From Caulobacteraceae bacterium (GTDB taxonomy: Bacteria > Pseudomonadota > Alphaproteobacteria > Caulobacterales > Caulobacteraceae), in contig CANESI010000003.1 of assembly GCA_947441065.1 (NCBI GenBank), positions 90,012 through 154,011 of the forward strand: a stretch of 64,000 nt of DNA, given 5' to 3'. The translations under genes were made by a program, and so were the position numbers. The notes beneath the pieces were generated by a model. It was not told the origin of the DNA. It searched no databases and saw nothing but the letters and a program-made list of their open reading frames with translations. Below, piece by piece: positions 18,238-26,298 of the stretch (position 1 is its first letter; each line of letters begins with the position of its first letter).

Positions 18238-18588
18238 ATGACCGCCGCCGCGCCCACCATCACCATCGAAGACTTTGACCGCGTCGATATTCGTGTCGGC
18301 ACGATCCTCAAGGCCGAACCCTTTCCCGAGGCCCGCAAACCCGCCTTCAAGCTGACCATCGATTTCGGCCCAGCGATTGGCATCAAGCGGTCTTCGGCTC
18401 AAATCACCCAGCACTATGTGATCGACGAACTGATTGGCCGCCGCGTCGCCGCTGTGGTCAATTTTGCGCCGCGCCAGATTGGGCCCTTCATGTCTGAGGT
18501 GCTCTGCCTCGGTTTCCCTGACCCCTATGGTCATGTGGTTCTGGTGGATGTTGATCGGGCCGTTCCCAATGGGGGACGTCTGTTTTGA
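18238..18588 (+). CDS. csaA: CsaA-like tRNA-binding / export chaperone protein
   Basis: 116-residue OB-fold protein of the Trbp111/CsaA family, which binds tRNA and has been described as a protein-export chaperone in Bacillus. The core reads [20 protein letters not shown], then [40 protein letters not shown] and the ending PNGGRLF, all typical of CsaA. It starts 8 bases after xseB and its TGA overlaps the TTG start of ispA. Confidence 0.92.
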   Translation: MTAAAPTITIEDFDRVDIRVGTILKAEPFPEARKPAFKLTIDFGPAIGIKRSSAQITQHYVIDELIGRRVAAVVNFAPRQIGPFMSEVLCLGFPDPYGHVVLVDVDRAVPNGGRLF

Positions 18589-19487
18589 GTTCCACCCCTG
18601 ACCTCATTACCCTGAGCGACCGTATTGCGCGCGCCGCAGATCTCGTAACCGTCGCGCTAGACCAGCTTTTGCCCCGCTCTGACGGACCAGAGCAGCGGCT
18701 GATGGAGGCGATGCGCTATGCAGCCCTCGGTCCGGGTAAGCGCCTTCGGCCCTTCTTCGCGCTCGAAGCAGCCAAGATGTTTGACCTCGAGGAGCGTCCG
18801 GTCCTTCGCGCTGCCTGCGCGCTTGAATCTATCCACGCCTATAGTCTGGTCCATGACGACCTGCCCTGCATGGATGATGACGATCTGCGCCGAGGCCGCC
18901 CGACGGTTCACAAGGCCTATGATGAGGCCACCGCTGTTCTGGTCGGCGACGCGCTTCAGTCTGTCGCCTTTGAGATTATGGCCCACCCAGACACGCATGA
19001 AGACGGCAATATTCGGGCCCAACTGCTCTATCGCCTCGCGGTCGCCTCAGGGGCCACCGGCATGGCCGGCGGTCAGATGATCGACATTCTGGGTGTGCCC
19101 GATGATCTGGGGACCGCAGCACGGATGCAGCGGCTAAAGACCGGCGCGCTCATTACCTATGCCTTTGAAATTCCTCTGATCTTGGCCCGCGCGAGCGACA
19201 ATGAACGCCATGCCCTGCTGGGATTTGCCCATGATTTGGGTCTCGCCTATCAGATTGTCGACGACCTTCTCGACGCCGAAGGCGAGGCCGAACTGCTCGG
19301 CAAGGCGGCGGGCGGCAAGGACGCGGCCAAGGGCAAGGCCAACTTTGTCACCCTTCTGGGCCTTGAACCGGCCCGCGAGCGGGTGCAGATGCTGGCCGAT
19401 CAGGCCCGCGCCCACCTTGTCCCCTTCGGTAATCGCGCCAAATTTCTAAAGGACAGCGTCGATTTCGTGCTAGATCGTCGCTCCTGA
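18585..19487 (+). CDS. ispA: Farnesyl diphosphate synthase (short-chain polyprenyl synthase)
   Basis: Condenses IPP with DMAPP/GPP to farnesyl diphosphate. The 300 residues have [13 protein letters not shown], the first Asp-rich motif [10 protein letters not shown] (91-100) followed by RRGRPTVH, and the second Asp-rich motif DDLLD (226-230). The start is a TTG overlapping the csaA TGA by four bases, which implies coupling; no better start precedes the first conserved helix. dxs lies 56 bases downstream. Exact product chain length is inferred from context. Confidence 0.93.
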   Translation: MSSTPDLITLSDRIARAADLVTVALDQLLPRSDGPEQRLMEAMRYAALGPGKRLRPFFALEAAKMFDLEERPVLRAACALESIHAYSLVHDDLPCMDDDDLRRGRPTVHKAYDEATAVLVGDALQSVAFEIMAHPDTHEDGNIRAQLLYRLAVASGATGMAGGQMIDILGVPDDLGTAARMQRLKTGALITYAFEIPLILARASDNERHALLGFAHDLGLAYQIVDDLLDAEGEAELLGKAAGGKDAAKGKANFVTLLGLEPARERVQMLADQARAHLVPFGNRAKFLKDSVDFVLDRRS

Positions 19488-19543
19488 CCGTCTGTATGGC
19501 TCTCAATTTTCTGTAAGGATCGGACCCTAAGTCCGAACGCATC

Positions 19544-21457
19544 ATGGTTTCCAACACGCCTCTTCTCGACACTGTGACCATGCCTGCGGACACGCGGGGC
19601 ATGGCGCTTGGCCAGCTTCGTCAGTTGGCCGATGAGGTTCGGGCCGAGATGATTGACGCCGTATCCACCACCGGCGGCCATCTGGGCGCGGGCCTCGGCG
19701 TGGTTGAGCTGACCGTTGCCCTGCACCATGTGTTCGAGACCCCTCGCGATATCTTGATCTGGGACGTCGGCCATCAGGCCTATCCGCACAAGATCCTCAC
19801 CGGACGCCGCGACCGCATGCGCACCCTGCGCCAAGGCGGCGGCCTGTCAGGCTTCACCAAGCGGGCCGAGAGCGAATATGACGCTTTCGGCGCGGCCCAT
19901 GCTGCGACCTCGATCTCAGCCGCCCTTGGCTTCTGCGCCGCCCGCGATCAGCGCGGCGACAACAATAAGGTCATTGCCGTCATCGGCGACGGCTCGATGA
20001 GCGCGGGCATGGCCTATGAGGCCATGAACAATGCCGCTGAGACGACCAAGCAGTTGATCGTGGTCCTCAACGACAATGACATGTCGATCGCACCTCCCGT
20101 CGGCGGCATGAGCGCCTATATGGCTAGGCTCGTCTCGGGCGGCGGCTATCAGTCCCTGCGCAAGCTCGGCAAGACCATGGCCGGAGCCCTGCCCAAGCCC
20201 CTGCAAGAGGCCGCTCGTAAGGCCGAAGAATTTGCCCGTGGCATGGTCACCGGCGGCACCTTCTTCGAAGAGCTTGGCTTCTATTACATAGGCCCGATTG
20301 ACGGACACGATCTCGACAACCTGATTCAGGTTCTCAAGAATGCCAAAGAATTCAATGATCGCCCGGTTCTGGTCCATGTTGTGACGCAAAAGGGCAAGGG
20401 CTATGCCCCGGCTGAAAATGCCGCCGACAAGTACCATGGGGTGGTCAAGTTCGATGTCGTCACCGGCAAGCAGGCCAAGACCCCGGCCGCCACGCCCAGC
20501 TACACCAAGGTCTTTGCCACCGAACTGATCAAGCAGGCAGAGCGTGATGATCGCATCGTCGCCATCACCGCCGCCATGCCCTCCGGTACCGGCCTTGATC
20601 TCTTTGGTCAGCGCTTCCCGGACCGTACCTACGATGTTGGGATCGCCGAGCAGCATGCGGTGACCTTTGCCGCTGGTCTGGCCGCTGATGGCATGAAGCC
20701 CTTTGCCGCGATCTACTCGACCTTCCTTCAGCGCGGCTATGATCAGGTCGTGCATGATGTGGCCATTCAAGGCCTGCCCGTGCGCTTTGCCATCGACCGC
20801 GCCGGTCTGGTCGGGGCTGATGGTCCGACCCATGCTGGATCATTTGACATCGGCTTCCTCGGCGCCCTACCCGGCTTTGTCGTCATGGCCGCTGCGGACG
20901 AGAACGAGTTGGCCCGGATGGTGGCGACCAGCGCCGCCATCGATGACCGTCCCAGCGCCTTTCGCTATCCGCGCGGCGACGGCACCGGGGTCGGCGTTCC
21001 CGATTTTGCCGAACCGTTAGAGATCGGCAAGGGCCGCATCCTGCGCGAAGGCAATGCTCTGGCGATCCTGTCCCTAGGTACGCGACTGGCCGAGGCCCTT
21101 CATGCCGCAGACATCTTGGCCGCCCATGGCTTGACCGCCACAGTGGCCGATGCTCGCTTTGCCAAGCCGCTCGACGAAGAGATGATCCTGCGCCTTGCGC
21201 GCGAGCATGAGTGCCTGATCACCATCGAAGAGGGATCGGTCGGCGGCTTTGGGGCCTTTGTGCTGCAGATGTTGGCCGAACGCGGGGCGCTGGACCGGGG
21301 CCTGAAGGTTCGCACCCTGACCCTGCCCGATATTTTCCAAGATCAGGACAAGCCCGAAATCATGTATGCGCAGGCCCATCTGGATTCAGAGGCCATCGTT
21401 CGCACGGCGCTCAAAGCGCTAGGCGTCGATCAGGCGAACGCCAACCTGCGGGCCTGA
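19544..21457 (+). CDS. dxs: 1-deoxy-D-xylulose-5-phosphate synthase
   Basis: First enzyme of the MEP isoprenoid pathway, joining pyruvate and glyceraldehyde-3-phosphate. The 637 residues match the family. It has the N-terminal motif [37 protein letters not shown], the thiamine diphosphate motif ([17 protein letters not shown] at about 147-163), the pyrimidine-domain region [17 protein letters not shown], and [17 protein letters not shown]. The C-terminal transketolase domain ([13 protein letters not shown]) is complete. Located just after ispA. Confidence 0.98.
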   Translation: MVSNTPLLDTVTMPADTRGMALGQLRQLADEVRAEMIDAVSTTGGHLGAGLGVVELTVALHHVFETPRDILIWDVGHQAYPHKILTGRRDRMRTLRQGGGLSGFTKRAESEYDAFGAAHAATSISAALGFCAARDQRGDNNKVIAVIGDGSMSAGMAYEAMNNAAETTKQLIVVLNDNDMSIAPPVGGMSAYMARLVSGGGYQSLRKLGKTMAGALPKPLQEAARKAEEFARGMVTGGTFFEELGFYYIGPIDGHDLDNLIQVLKNAKEFNDRPVLVHVVTQKGKGYAPAENAADKYHGVVKFDVVTGKQAKTPAATPSYTKVFATELIKQAERDDRIVAITAAMPSGTGLDLFGQRFPDRTYDVGIAEQHAVTFAAGLAADGMKPFAAIYSTFLQRGYDQVVHDVAIQGLPVRFAIDRAGLVGADGPTHAGSFDIGFLGALPGFVVMAAADENELARMVATSAAIDDRPSAFRYPRGDGTGVGVPDFAEPLEIGKGRILREGNALAILSLGTRLAEALHAADILAAHGLTATVADARFAKPLDEEMILRLAREHECLITIEEGSVGGFGAFVLQMLAERGALDRGLKVRTLTLPDIFQDQDKPEIMYAQAHLDSEAIVRTALKALGVDQANANLRA

Positions 21458-21463
21458 GCGGGT

Positions 21464-21982
21464 ATGATCACGATCCGATTGGCAACAGTCGATGACGCCG
21501 CCGCTCTGGAATCTGTGGGTCGCGAGACCTTTACCGAGACCTTTGGCCATCTCTATCCGCCCAAGGACCTGAAGGCCTTTTTGGACAGCGCCCATCTGGC
21601 CGAAAACTATCGCGCTTGGATCGCGTCAGACGCTTACGGTGTATGGATCGCCGAGCAGGACGGTCAAGCCGTCGGATACGCCGTCGCCGGGACCTGCGAC
21701 TTGCCCCATCCCGACGTAACCCCGACCTGCGGCGAGCTGAAGCGGATCTATCTGCTCAACCGCGCGCAGAACGGTGGGGCTGGCACCCGCCTTATGACCG
21801 CCTGTTTCGATTGGCTCGTCAAGCCGGGGCGTCGCCTATGGATCGGCGTCTGGTCGGAGAACCATGGTGCCCAGCGTCTCTATGGACGCCACGGCTTTAC
21901 CAAGGTCGGCGAATATGAATTCCCCGTCGGTGAAGTCCGGGACCGAGAATTCGTCCTTAGTCGGCAGTATAATTTAAAGTAG
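21464..21982 (+). CDS. GNAT family N-acetyltransferase
   Basis: 172-residue GNAT protein. The N-terminus ITIRLATVDDAAALESVGR and the acetyl-CoA pyrophosphate loop region LLNRAQNGGAGTRLMTACF are visible, followed by the motif-B segment SENHGAQRLYGRHGFTKVGEYEF. The loop reads Q-N-G-G-A-G-T, close to the usual Q/R-x-x-G-x-G/A. It starts 6 bases after dxs. The substrate is unknown. Confidence 0.88.
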   Translation: MITIRLATVDDAAALESVGRETFTETFGHLYPPKDLKAFLDSAHLAENYRAWIASDAYGVWIAEQDGQAVGYAVAGTCDLPHPDVTPTCGELKRIYLLNRAQNGGAGTRLMTACFDWLVKPGRRLWIGVWSENHGAQRLYGRHGFTKVGEYEFPVGEVRDREFVLSRQYNLK

Positions 21983-22006
21983 TGATTATAATTATATAAC
22001 TCAAAG

Positions 22007-22019
22007 TCACAGTTTGTGA
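22007..22019. promoter_or_regulatory. Dyad in the AT-rich leader of the recombinase-like gene
   Basis: TCACAGTTTGTGA is a perfect 5-base inverted repeat with a three-base centre. It lies directly after a short AT-rich tract (21970-22000) that stands out in this GC-rich DNA. It sits 120 bases upstream of the next gene. It could be an operator; nothing more specific can be said. Confidence 0.3.
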
Positions 22020-22138
22020 TTTACACCCCCATTTCGCGTCACGTAACAACCTCTTGGCTGAACAACGGCCATCAGAGTCGCGAGGCCGTAACATGCCGAC
22101 AGATGCGACCTGACGTTCATTATCGGGGCTCGATCTCT

Positions 22139-22693
22139 ATGCTGCGCATTGGTTATATCTGTGACATCGACCTTGTCTCAAACAGGGGCACTGACGAACA
22201 GTCATCCATCACCCCTCAAATGGAGGCGGATCGCGCTGCTCTGGTTGAAGCAGGCTGCAGAGTTATACGTGTTGAGACCGCACGGCCACCGCGCGCGGCC
22301 TGCGGCCTTGTGTTGCAGTCCATCGTAGATTTTGCTGAACAGGGCGACGAGATCGTGGTCACCCGTCTAAACCAGATCGGCAGTTCCAGCGCCGCTGTGC
22401 TGGGCCTCTTACAGACCTTGAAGACGCGCGGTATTGGTCTGCGCCTGCTGGACCCTGGCCTGAATCGGCCTGGGTTGGTCGACGACGCCTTCATCCATAC
22501 GTTGGAAATGATCTGCAGCCTTGATGGCCGCCTCGGCAGTCGCCAGATGGCAAGTCACGGAACCGGTCGTCGCAACCGCGTCACCACCGATGACATCCGC
22601 TCGCTGCAAGCGCGCGGCATGGGCGCTGGACAGATCGCCGAAACCCTCCACGTCTCGCGCATGACGATCTGGCGCAAGCTGAAAGAGGCCTAA
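22139..22693 (+). CDS. Serine-recombinase-like protein lacking the catalytic residues
   Basis: 184 residues from the ATG at 22139, where the resolvase fold begins (MLRIGYICDIDLVS); the frame stays open upstream but that part has no resolvase character. The N-terminal half follows the resolvase pattern (IGY, AALVEAGCRVIR, FAEQGDEIVVTRLNQIGSSS, RGIGLRLLDPG). The position of the nucleophilic Ser in GYARVS is Ile, and the two active-site Arg in LDRLGRS are Gln and Ser. The C-terminus keeps a Hin-type helix-turn-helix (VTTDDIRSLQARGMGAGQIA and LHVSRMTIWRKLKEA). It is therefore more likely a DNA-binding regulator than a recombinase. No inverted repeats or other mobile genes are next to it. Confidence 0.8.
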   Translation: MLRIGYICDIDLVSNRGTDEQSSITPQMEADRAALVEAGCRVIRVETARPPRAACGLVLQSIVDFAEQGDEIVVTRLNQIGSSSAAVLGLLQTLKTRGIGLRLLDPGLNRPGLVDDAFIHTLEMICSLDGRLGSRQMASHGTGRRNRVTTDDIRSLQARGMGAGQIAETLHVSRMTIWRKLKEA

Positions 22694-22821
22694 AGCCGCT
22701 CGAACAGCCATTTGAGCGCCTGAAACCGTGCTGAGGATGTCCGCAAAGACTGGACAGTGAGGGCTCGCGGCCTCATCTTTAGACGAACAACTGTTCGAAA
22801 CCCTGCACGGGCCTAACCACC

Positions 22822-24000
22822 ATGTTCATGCGCTTCTTTTCCGAGCTTCGTCAGGCCCGCGTCCCGGTCTCTCTCAAAGAGTACCTGATGCTGATGGAGG
22901 CCATGGACAAGCAGGTCATCGACCGCACGGTCGAGGATTTCTACTTCCTGTCCCGTTCGGCCCTGGTCAAGGACGAGAAGAACCTCGACAAGTTCGACCG
23001 CATCTTTGGCAGCGTCTTTAAGGGCCTGGAAAAGATCGACGACGACCACACCTCTGAAATTCCCTCCGAATGGCTGCGCCTTCTGACCGAAAAGTTCCTC
23101 ACCGATGAGGAAAAGGCCGAGATCGAAGCGCTCGGTGGCTTTGATAAGCTGATGGAGACCCTTCAAGAGCGCCTGAAGGAACAGAAAGAGCGCCATGAGG
23201 GCGGCAATAAGTGGATCGGCACGGGCGGCACCTCTCCCTTCGGTGCCAACGGTTATAATCCCGAAGGCGTGCGCATCGGCCAAGACAAGGGCCGTCACGG
23301 ACGCGCCGTTAAGGTCTGGGACAAGCGCGAATATAAGAACCTCGACGACACGGTCGAGCTTGGCACCCGCAACATCAAGGTCGCCCTGCGCCGCCTGCGC
23401 AAATTTGCCCGCCAAGGCGCGCCCGACGAGCTAGACCTGCACGGCACCATCAAGGAAACCTCGAACAAGGGCTATCTGGATCTGGTCATGCGCCCAGAGC
23501 GGCGCAATACGATCAAGCTTTTGGTGTTCTTCGACATTGGCGGCTCGATGGACAGCCATATCAAGCTGGTCGAAGAGCTGTTCAGCGCCGCGCGTACCGA
23601 GTTCAAGAACCTCGAATTCTTCTATTTCCACAACTGCCTCTACGAGTCGGTGTGGAAGGACAATAACCGCCGCCATACGGAAAAGATCAACACCTGGGAC
23701 GTGCTCCACAAGTACGGCCACGACTACAAGGTCATCTTTGTCGGCGACGCGACCATGAGCCCCTACGAGATCACCTATCCCGGCGGCTCGGTGGAACATT
23801 GGAACGAAGAGCCCGGCGCCATGTGGGTTGACCGCGTCACCCAGATCTATCCGAGCACCGTCTGGCTCAACCCCACCGCTGAACGCCACTGGGACTACAC
23901 GCCCTCGGTTGGCGTTATGAAACAGTTGGTCAGCGACCGGATGTTCCCCCTGACCATTGAGGGGCTCGACAAGGCCATGAAGGAACTGGTTCGGGGATGA
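22822..24000 (+). CDS. CoxE-like VWA-domain protein
   Basis: 392 residues. A helical N-terminal region (1-190) includes a Lys/Glu-rich segment near 100-135. The von Willebrand A domain begins near 230 with a MIDAS-like FFDIGGSMDSH, where the first Ser of DxSxS is Gly. A later VGDATMSPYEI loop fits the third MIDAS element. CoxE proteins normally work with a MoxR-type AAA ATPase in metal-centre or complex maturation, but no such ATPase is adjacent or elsewhere in the window. Its TGA overlaps the ATG of the following TetR gene. Confidence 0.85.
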   Translation: MFMRFFSELRQARVPVSLKEYLMLMEAMDKQVIDRTVEDFYFLSRSALVKDEKNLDKFDRIFGSVFKGLEKIDDDHTSEIPSEWLRLLTEKFLTDEEKAEIEALGGFDKLMETLQERLKEQKERHEGGNKWIGTGGTSPFGANGYNPEGVRIGQDKGRHGRAVKVWDKREYKNLDDTVELGTRNIKVALRRLRKFARQGAPDELDLHGTIKETSNKGYLDLVMRPERRNTIKLLVFFDIGGSMDSHIKLVEELFSAARTEFKNLEFFYFHNCLYESVWKDNNRRHTEKINTWDVLHKYGHDYKVIFVGDATMSPYEITYPGGSVEHWNEEPGAMWVDRVTQIYPSTVWLNPTAERHWDYTPSVGVMKQLVSDRMFPLTIEGLDKAMKELVRG

Positions 24001-24695
24001 CCCAGCCGGACCCATCCTTGGGCCTCACGGACCAGGATTTGTCACCCGACGACGAGCCGCACCTGACCCAAGCAGGGTGCGCCGCCACCCGCGATCTGGT
24101 GTTCGTGGCGGCGGAGCGTCTCTTTGCGGTCCACGGCTTTCAAAAGGTGTCGGTGCGCGACATCACCGCCGAAGCCAAGGTCAACCTGGCCTCAATCAAC
24201 TATCATTTCGGCTCGAAGGACGCCCTTCTGCTCGAAATCTTCACCCGGCGGACGGCTGAGCTCAACCGCGCCCGGGCCAAGATGTTACATGAGGCCAACG
24301 CCGCCCATGCCGGCAAGCCGCCCGTTCGCGCGGTCCTTCATGCCCTCATCGCGCCGCCAGTGCGTTGGATGGACCCCAAGGGCGAGCGTCTGATCTCGGT
24401 CCAGTTCCTGATCCGCGCGCGAAGCGAGGGCACCGACCAGATGCGCGACATCCTGCGCACGGACGTATCGCACCTGCGCCGCTTCTCCGACGCCCTGTTG
24501 GTCGCCTGCCCGCAACTGTCTGAGGAGGAGGTCTATTGGCGGCTCCATTTCAGCCTTGGCCTAATCCACAATAACCGGTTCGCCGAGTTTGACCGCCTAA
24601 ACACCCTGTCTGGCGGCCTCACCCGCGAGGACGAGGTCGATCTGCTGATCCAAAGGATGGTCGACTTTGCCGAGGCGGGATTTTTGCGCTCTTAG
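23997..24695 (+). CDS. TetR/AcrR family transcriptional regulator
   Basis: 232 residues with an unusually long acidic N-terminal leader (about 1-30), then a TetR HTH (LVFVAAERLFAVHGFQKVSV and VNLASINYHFGSKDALLLEIF, about 34-80). The C-terminal ligand domain carries the segment typical of TetR_C_39/CecR-like proteins (PVRWMDPKGERLISVQFLIR, WRLHFSLGLIHNNRF). It overlaps the VWA gene by four bases, so the two are co-transcribed and may be functionally linked. The ligand is unknown. Confidence 0.88.
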   Translation: MTQPDPSLGLTDQDLSPDDEPHLTQAGCAATRDLVFVAAERLFAVHGFQKVSVRDITAEAKVNLASINYHFGSKDALLLEIFTRRTAELNRARAKMLHEANAAHAGKPPVRAVLHALIAPPVRWMDPKGERLISVQFLIRARSEGTDQMRDILRTDVSHLRRFSDALLVACPQLSEEEVYWRLHFSLGLIHNNRFAEFDRLNTLSGGLTREDEVDLLIQRMVDFAEAGFLRS

Positions 24696-24728
24696 CGGAT
24701 GATCGCGCGGCGCATCGCGCCAAAGCAA

Positions 24729-24835
24729 CAAGGCCCCCTTCGGCCCTTCGGGCCACTTCCCCCAGAGGGGGAAGATTTGCGCACCTAAGATCTTCCCCCT
24801 CTGGGGGAAGTACCGGCGAAGCCGGGGTAGGGGGT
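24729..24835. repeat. Repeat family A, copy 1 (nested GC-rich palindrome)
   Basis: About 107 bases. Two short palindromes, CTTCCCCCAGAGGGGGAAG and CTTCCCCCTCTGGGGGAAG, lie either side of a 15-17 base variable centre and are complementary to each other, so one long hairpin or two small ones can form. Outer ends read CAAGGCCCCCTTCGGCCC and CCGGCGAAGCCGGGGTAGGG. Intergenic, 33 bases after the TetR stop. It may act as a transcription end. Confidence 0.85.
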
Positions 24836-24852
24836 TCTTTTACAATAGAAAA

Positions 24853-24940
24853 CAAGGCCCTCACCCTACCCTCTCCCTCAGGGAGAGGGCTTGATCGTTC
24901 TTAGCCCTCGCCCCCTTGGGGGAGAGGGTTGGGTGAGGGG
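24853..24940. repeat. Repeat family B, copy 1
   Basis: About 88 bases running from CAAGGCCCTCACCCTACCC to GAGGGTTGGGTGAGGG. The outer arms are near-perfect inverted repeats, each half containing its own small CTCTCCC/GGGAGAG hairpin. Immediately follows family A copy 1. Same design is found near 39.0, 40.9 and 58.5 kb. Confidence 0.8.
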
Positions 24941-24966
24941 GATGCCCCACCGTCCTCAGTGAACAG

Positions 24967-24993
24967 GTCTGGGTCCCCGCCTTCGCGGGGAAC
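24967..24993. repeat. Repeat family E, copy 1 (short CCCCGCCTTCGCGGGG hairpin)
   Basis: GTCTGGGTCCCCGCCTTCGC and the following GGGGAAC make a 27-base unit with a small GC hairpin. The same unit occurs near 30.6, 39.3, 41.0 (inverted) and 52.8 kb (variant, inverted). Confidence 0.75.
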
Positions 24994-25015
24994 TCGGATG
25001 CGGGTTAAAAGGAAA

Positions 25016-25121
25016 CAAGGCCCCCTTCGGCCCTTCGGGCCACTTCCCCCAGAGGGGGAAGGTTTGGGGACGGTAAATCTTCCCCCTCTGGGGGAAGTAC
25101 CCGCTCAGCGGGGGTAGGGGG
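25016..25121. repeat. Repeat family A, copy 2
   Basis: Same orientation and structure as the copy at 24.73 kb, with AGA/TCT in the two paired palindrome centres and a slightly changed right end (CCGCTCAGCGGGGGTAGGG). The variable centre includes GGGACGGTAAAT, which also occurs in the copy at 58.33 kb. It precedes the Fur-like box and fbpA. Confidence 0.85.
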
Positions 25122-25166
25122 TCTCCACGAACCCTGCGGCATAACCACCTCACCCGCCCTTTACTA

Positions 25167-25183
25167 TTGCGAGCCATTCGCAA
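25167..25183. promoter_or_regulatory. Fur-box-like palindrome upstream of fbpA
   Basis: TTGCGAGCCATTCGCAA has perfect six-base arms (TTGCGA / TCGCAA) around five bases, the form of iron-regulator sites seen upstream of iron genes in alphaproteobacteria. It lies 68 bases upstream of the fbpA start and is the only such site ahead of this iron(III) transporter operon. Binding by Fur is inferred. Confidence 0.7.
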
Positions 25184-25251
25184 CTATGGCACTGAAAGAG
25201 CAACGAAGGTCGCTCAGCGGCCCTTGGTGTTGAAATGTCAGGAAGTCCATC

Positions 25252-26298
25252 ATGTCGCGCCTTCTGCCGATCCTTCTGGCCGCCGCCGCCCTCGGTGCCA
25301 GCGCCTGTAGCCCTGCCAAGCAGGCCGCGCCGGAAAGCGCGAGCTCTGGGTCGCTGAACGTCTATACGGCCCGGCACTATGACGCCGACACGCTGGTCTA
25401 TGATGGCTTCACCAAGGCGACGGGAATCAAGGTCAACCGCCTGGAAATGAAGCCCGATCAATTGGTTGAACGCATGAAGGCCGAGGGCGACGCCTCCCCC
25501 GCTGATATCATTCTGATGGCCGATGCTGGAGCCCTGTGGCGCGCTGAGCAGGCAGGCCTGTTCCAGCCCATCACCACGCCAACCCTCGAAAAGCGTATTC
25601 CCGTCGCCTTGCGTGACCCCAAGGGCCTGTGGTGGGGCTTTACCCGCCGCGCCCGGGTCATTGCCTATGACAAGGCTGCCGTGAAGCCTGAAGAGGTCGC
25701 GACCTATGAGGCCCTGGCCAGTCCGCGCTTTAAGGGCAAGGTCTGTGTGCGATCCTCAGACAATGTCTATAACCTGTCCCTGATGGCCGCCCTGATCGAG
25801 CATTGGGGTGAACCCAAGGCGCTGGCTTGGGCCAAGGGCGTCGTCGCCAACATGGCCCGCCCACCTCAAGGCGGCGATACGGACCAGATCCGCGCCGTAG
25901 AGGCCGGAGCCTGCCAAGTGGCCCTGACCAACACCTATTACTATCTGCGCCTCGCCGCCTCGACCGAGGCCGCCGACAAGGCCGCCGTCGCGCGCCTCGC
26001 CCTATCCTTTCCCGAGCAGGCCGGTGTGGGGACCCACACCAATATCTCCGGTGGCGGCGTGGCGGCCAATGCGCCGAACAAGGCCGCTGCGGTCAAGTTC
26101 CTAGACTATCTGGCCAGCGATGAGGCTCAGGCCATCTTTGCCGGAGCCAACCACGAATATCCGGCCGTTGTCGGCGCGCCCTCCCCGCCAGACGTTGCCG
26201 CCCTTTCCCAGTTCAAGGCCGATCCGATGGCCGTCACGGTCTATGGCGAGCGTCAGGCTCAGGCTCAGAGCCTCTATGATCAGGCCGGTTGGCGATAG
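25252..26298 (+). CDS. fbpA: Iron(III) ABC transporter substrate-binding lipoprotein
   Basis: Binds ferric iron (or a ferric complex) in the periplasm and hands it to the permease. The 348 residues start with a lipoprotein signal ending LGASAC (Cys19). The FbpA/FutA pattern follows: SLNVYTARHYDADTLVYDGF, KVNRLEMKPDQLVERMKAEG, GLWWGFTRRARVIAYDK and the iron-ligand tyrosine cluster TNTYYYLRLA. Permease and ATPase genes follow directly, and a Fur-like box lies upstream. Confidence 0.93.
   Translation: MSRLLPILLAAAALGASACSPAKQAAPESASSGSLNVYTARHYDADTLVYDGFTKATGIKVNRLEMKPDQLVERMKAEGDASPADIILMADAGALWRAEQAGLFQPITTPTLEKRIPVALRDPKGLWWGFTRRARVIAYDKAAVKPEEVATYEALASPRFKGKVCVRSSDNVYNLSLMAALIEHWGEPKALAWAKGVVANMARPPQGGDTDQIRAVEAGACQVALTNTYYYLRLAASTEAADKAAVARLALSFPEQAGVGTHTNISGGGVAANAPNKAAAVKFLDYLASDEAQAIFAGANHEYPAVVGAPSPPDVAALSQFKADPMAVTVYGERQAQAQSLYDQAGWR

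Noticed and set aside
24729..25121. CRISPR array
   Set aside because: The repeats are palindromic, separated irregularly and repeat elsewhere in different orders; there are no uniform spacers and no cas genes.
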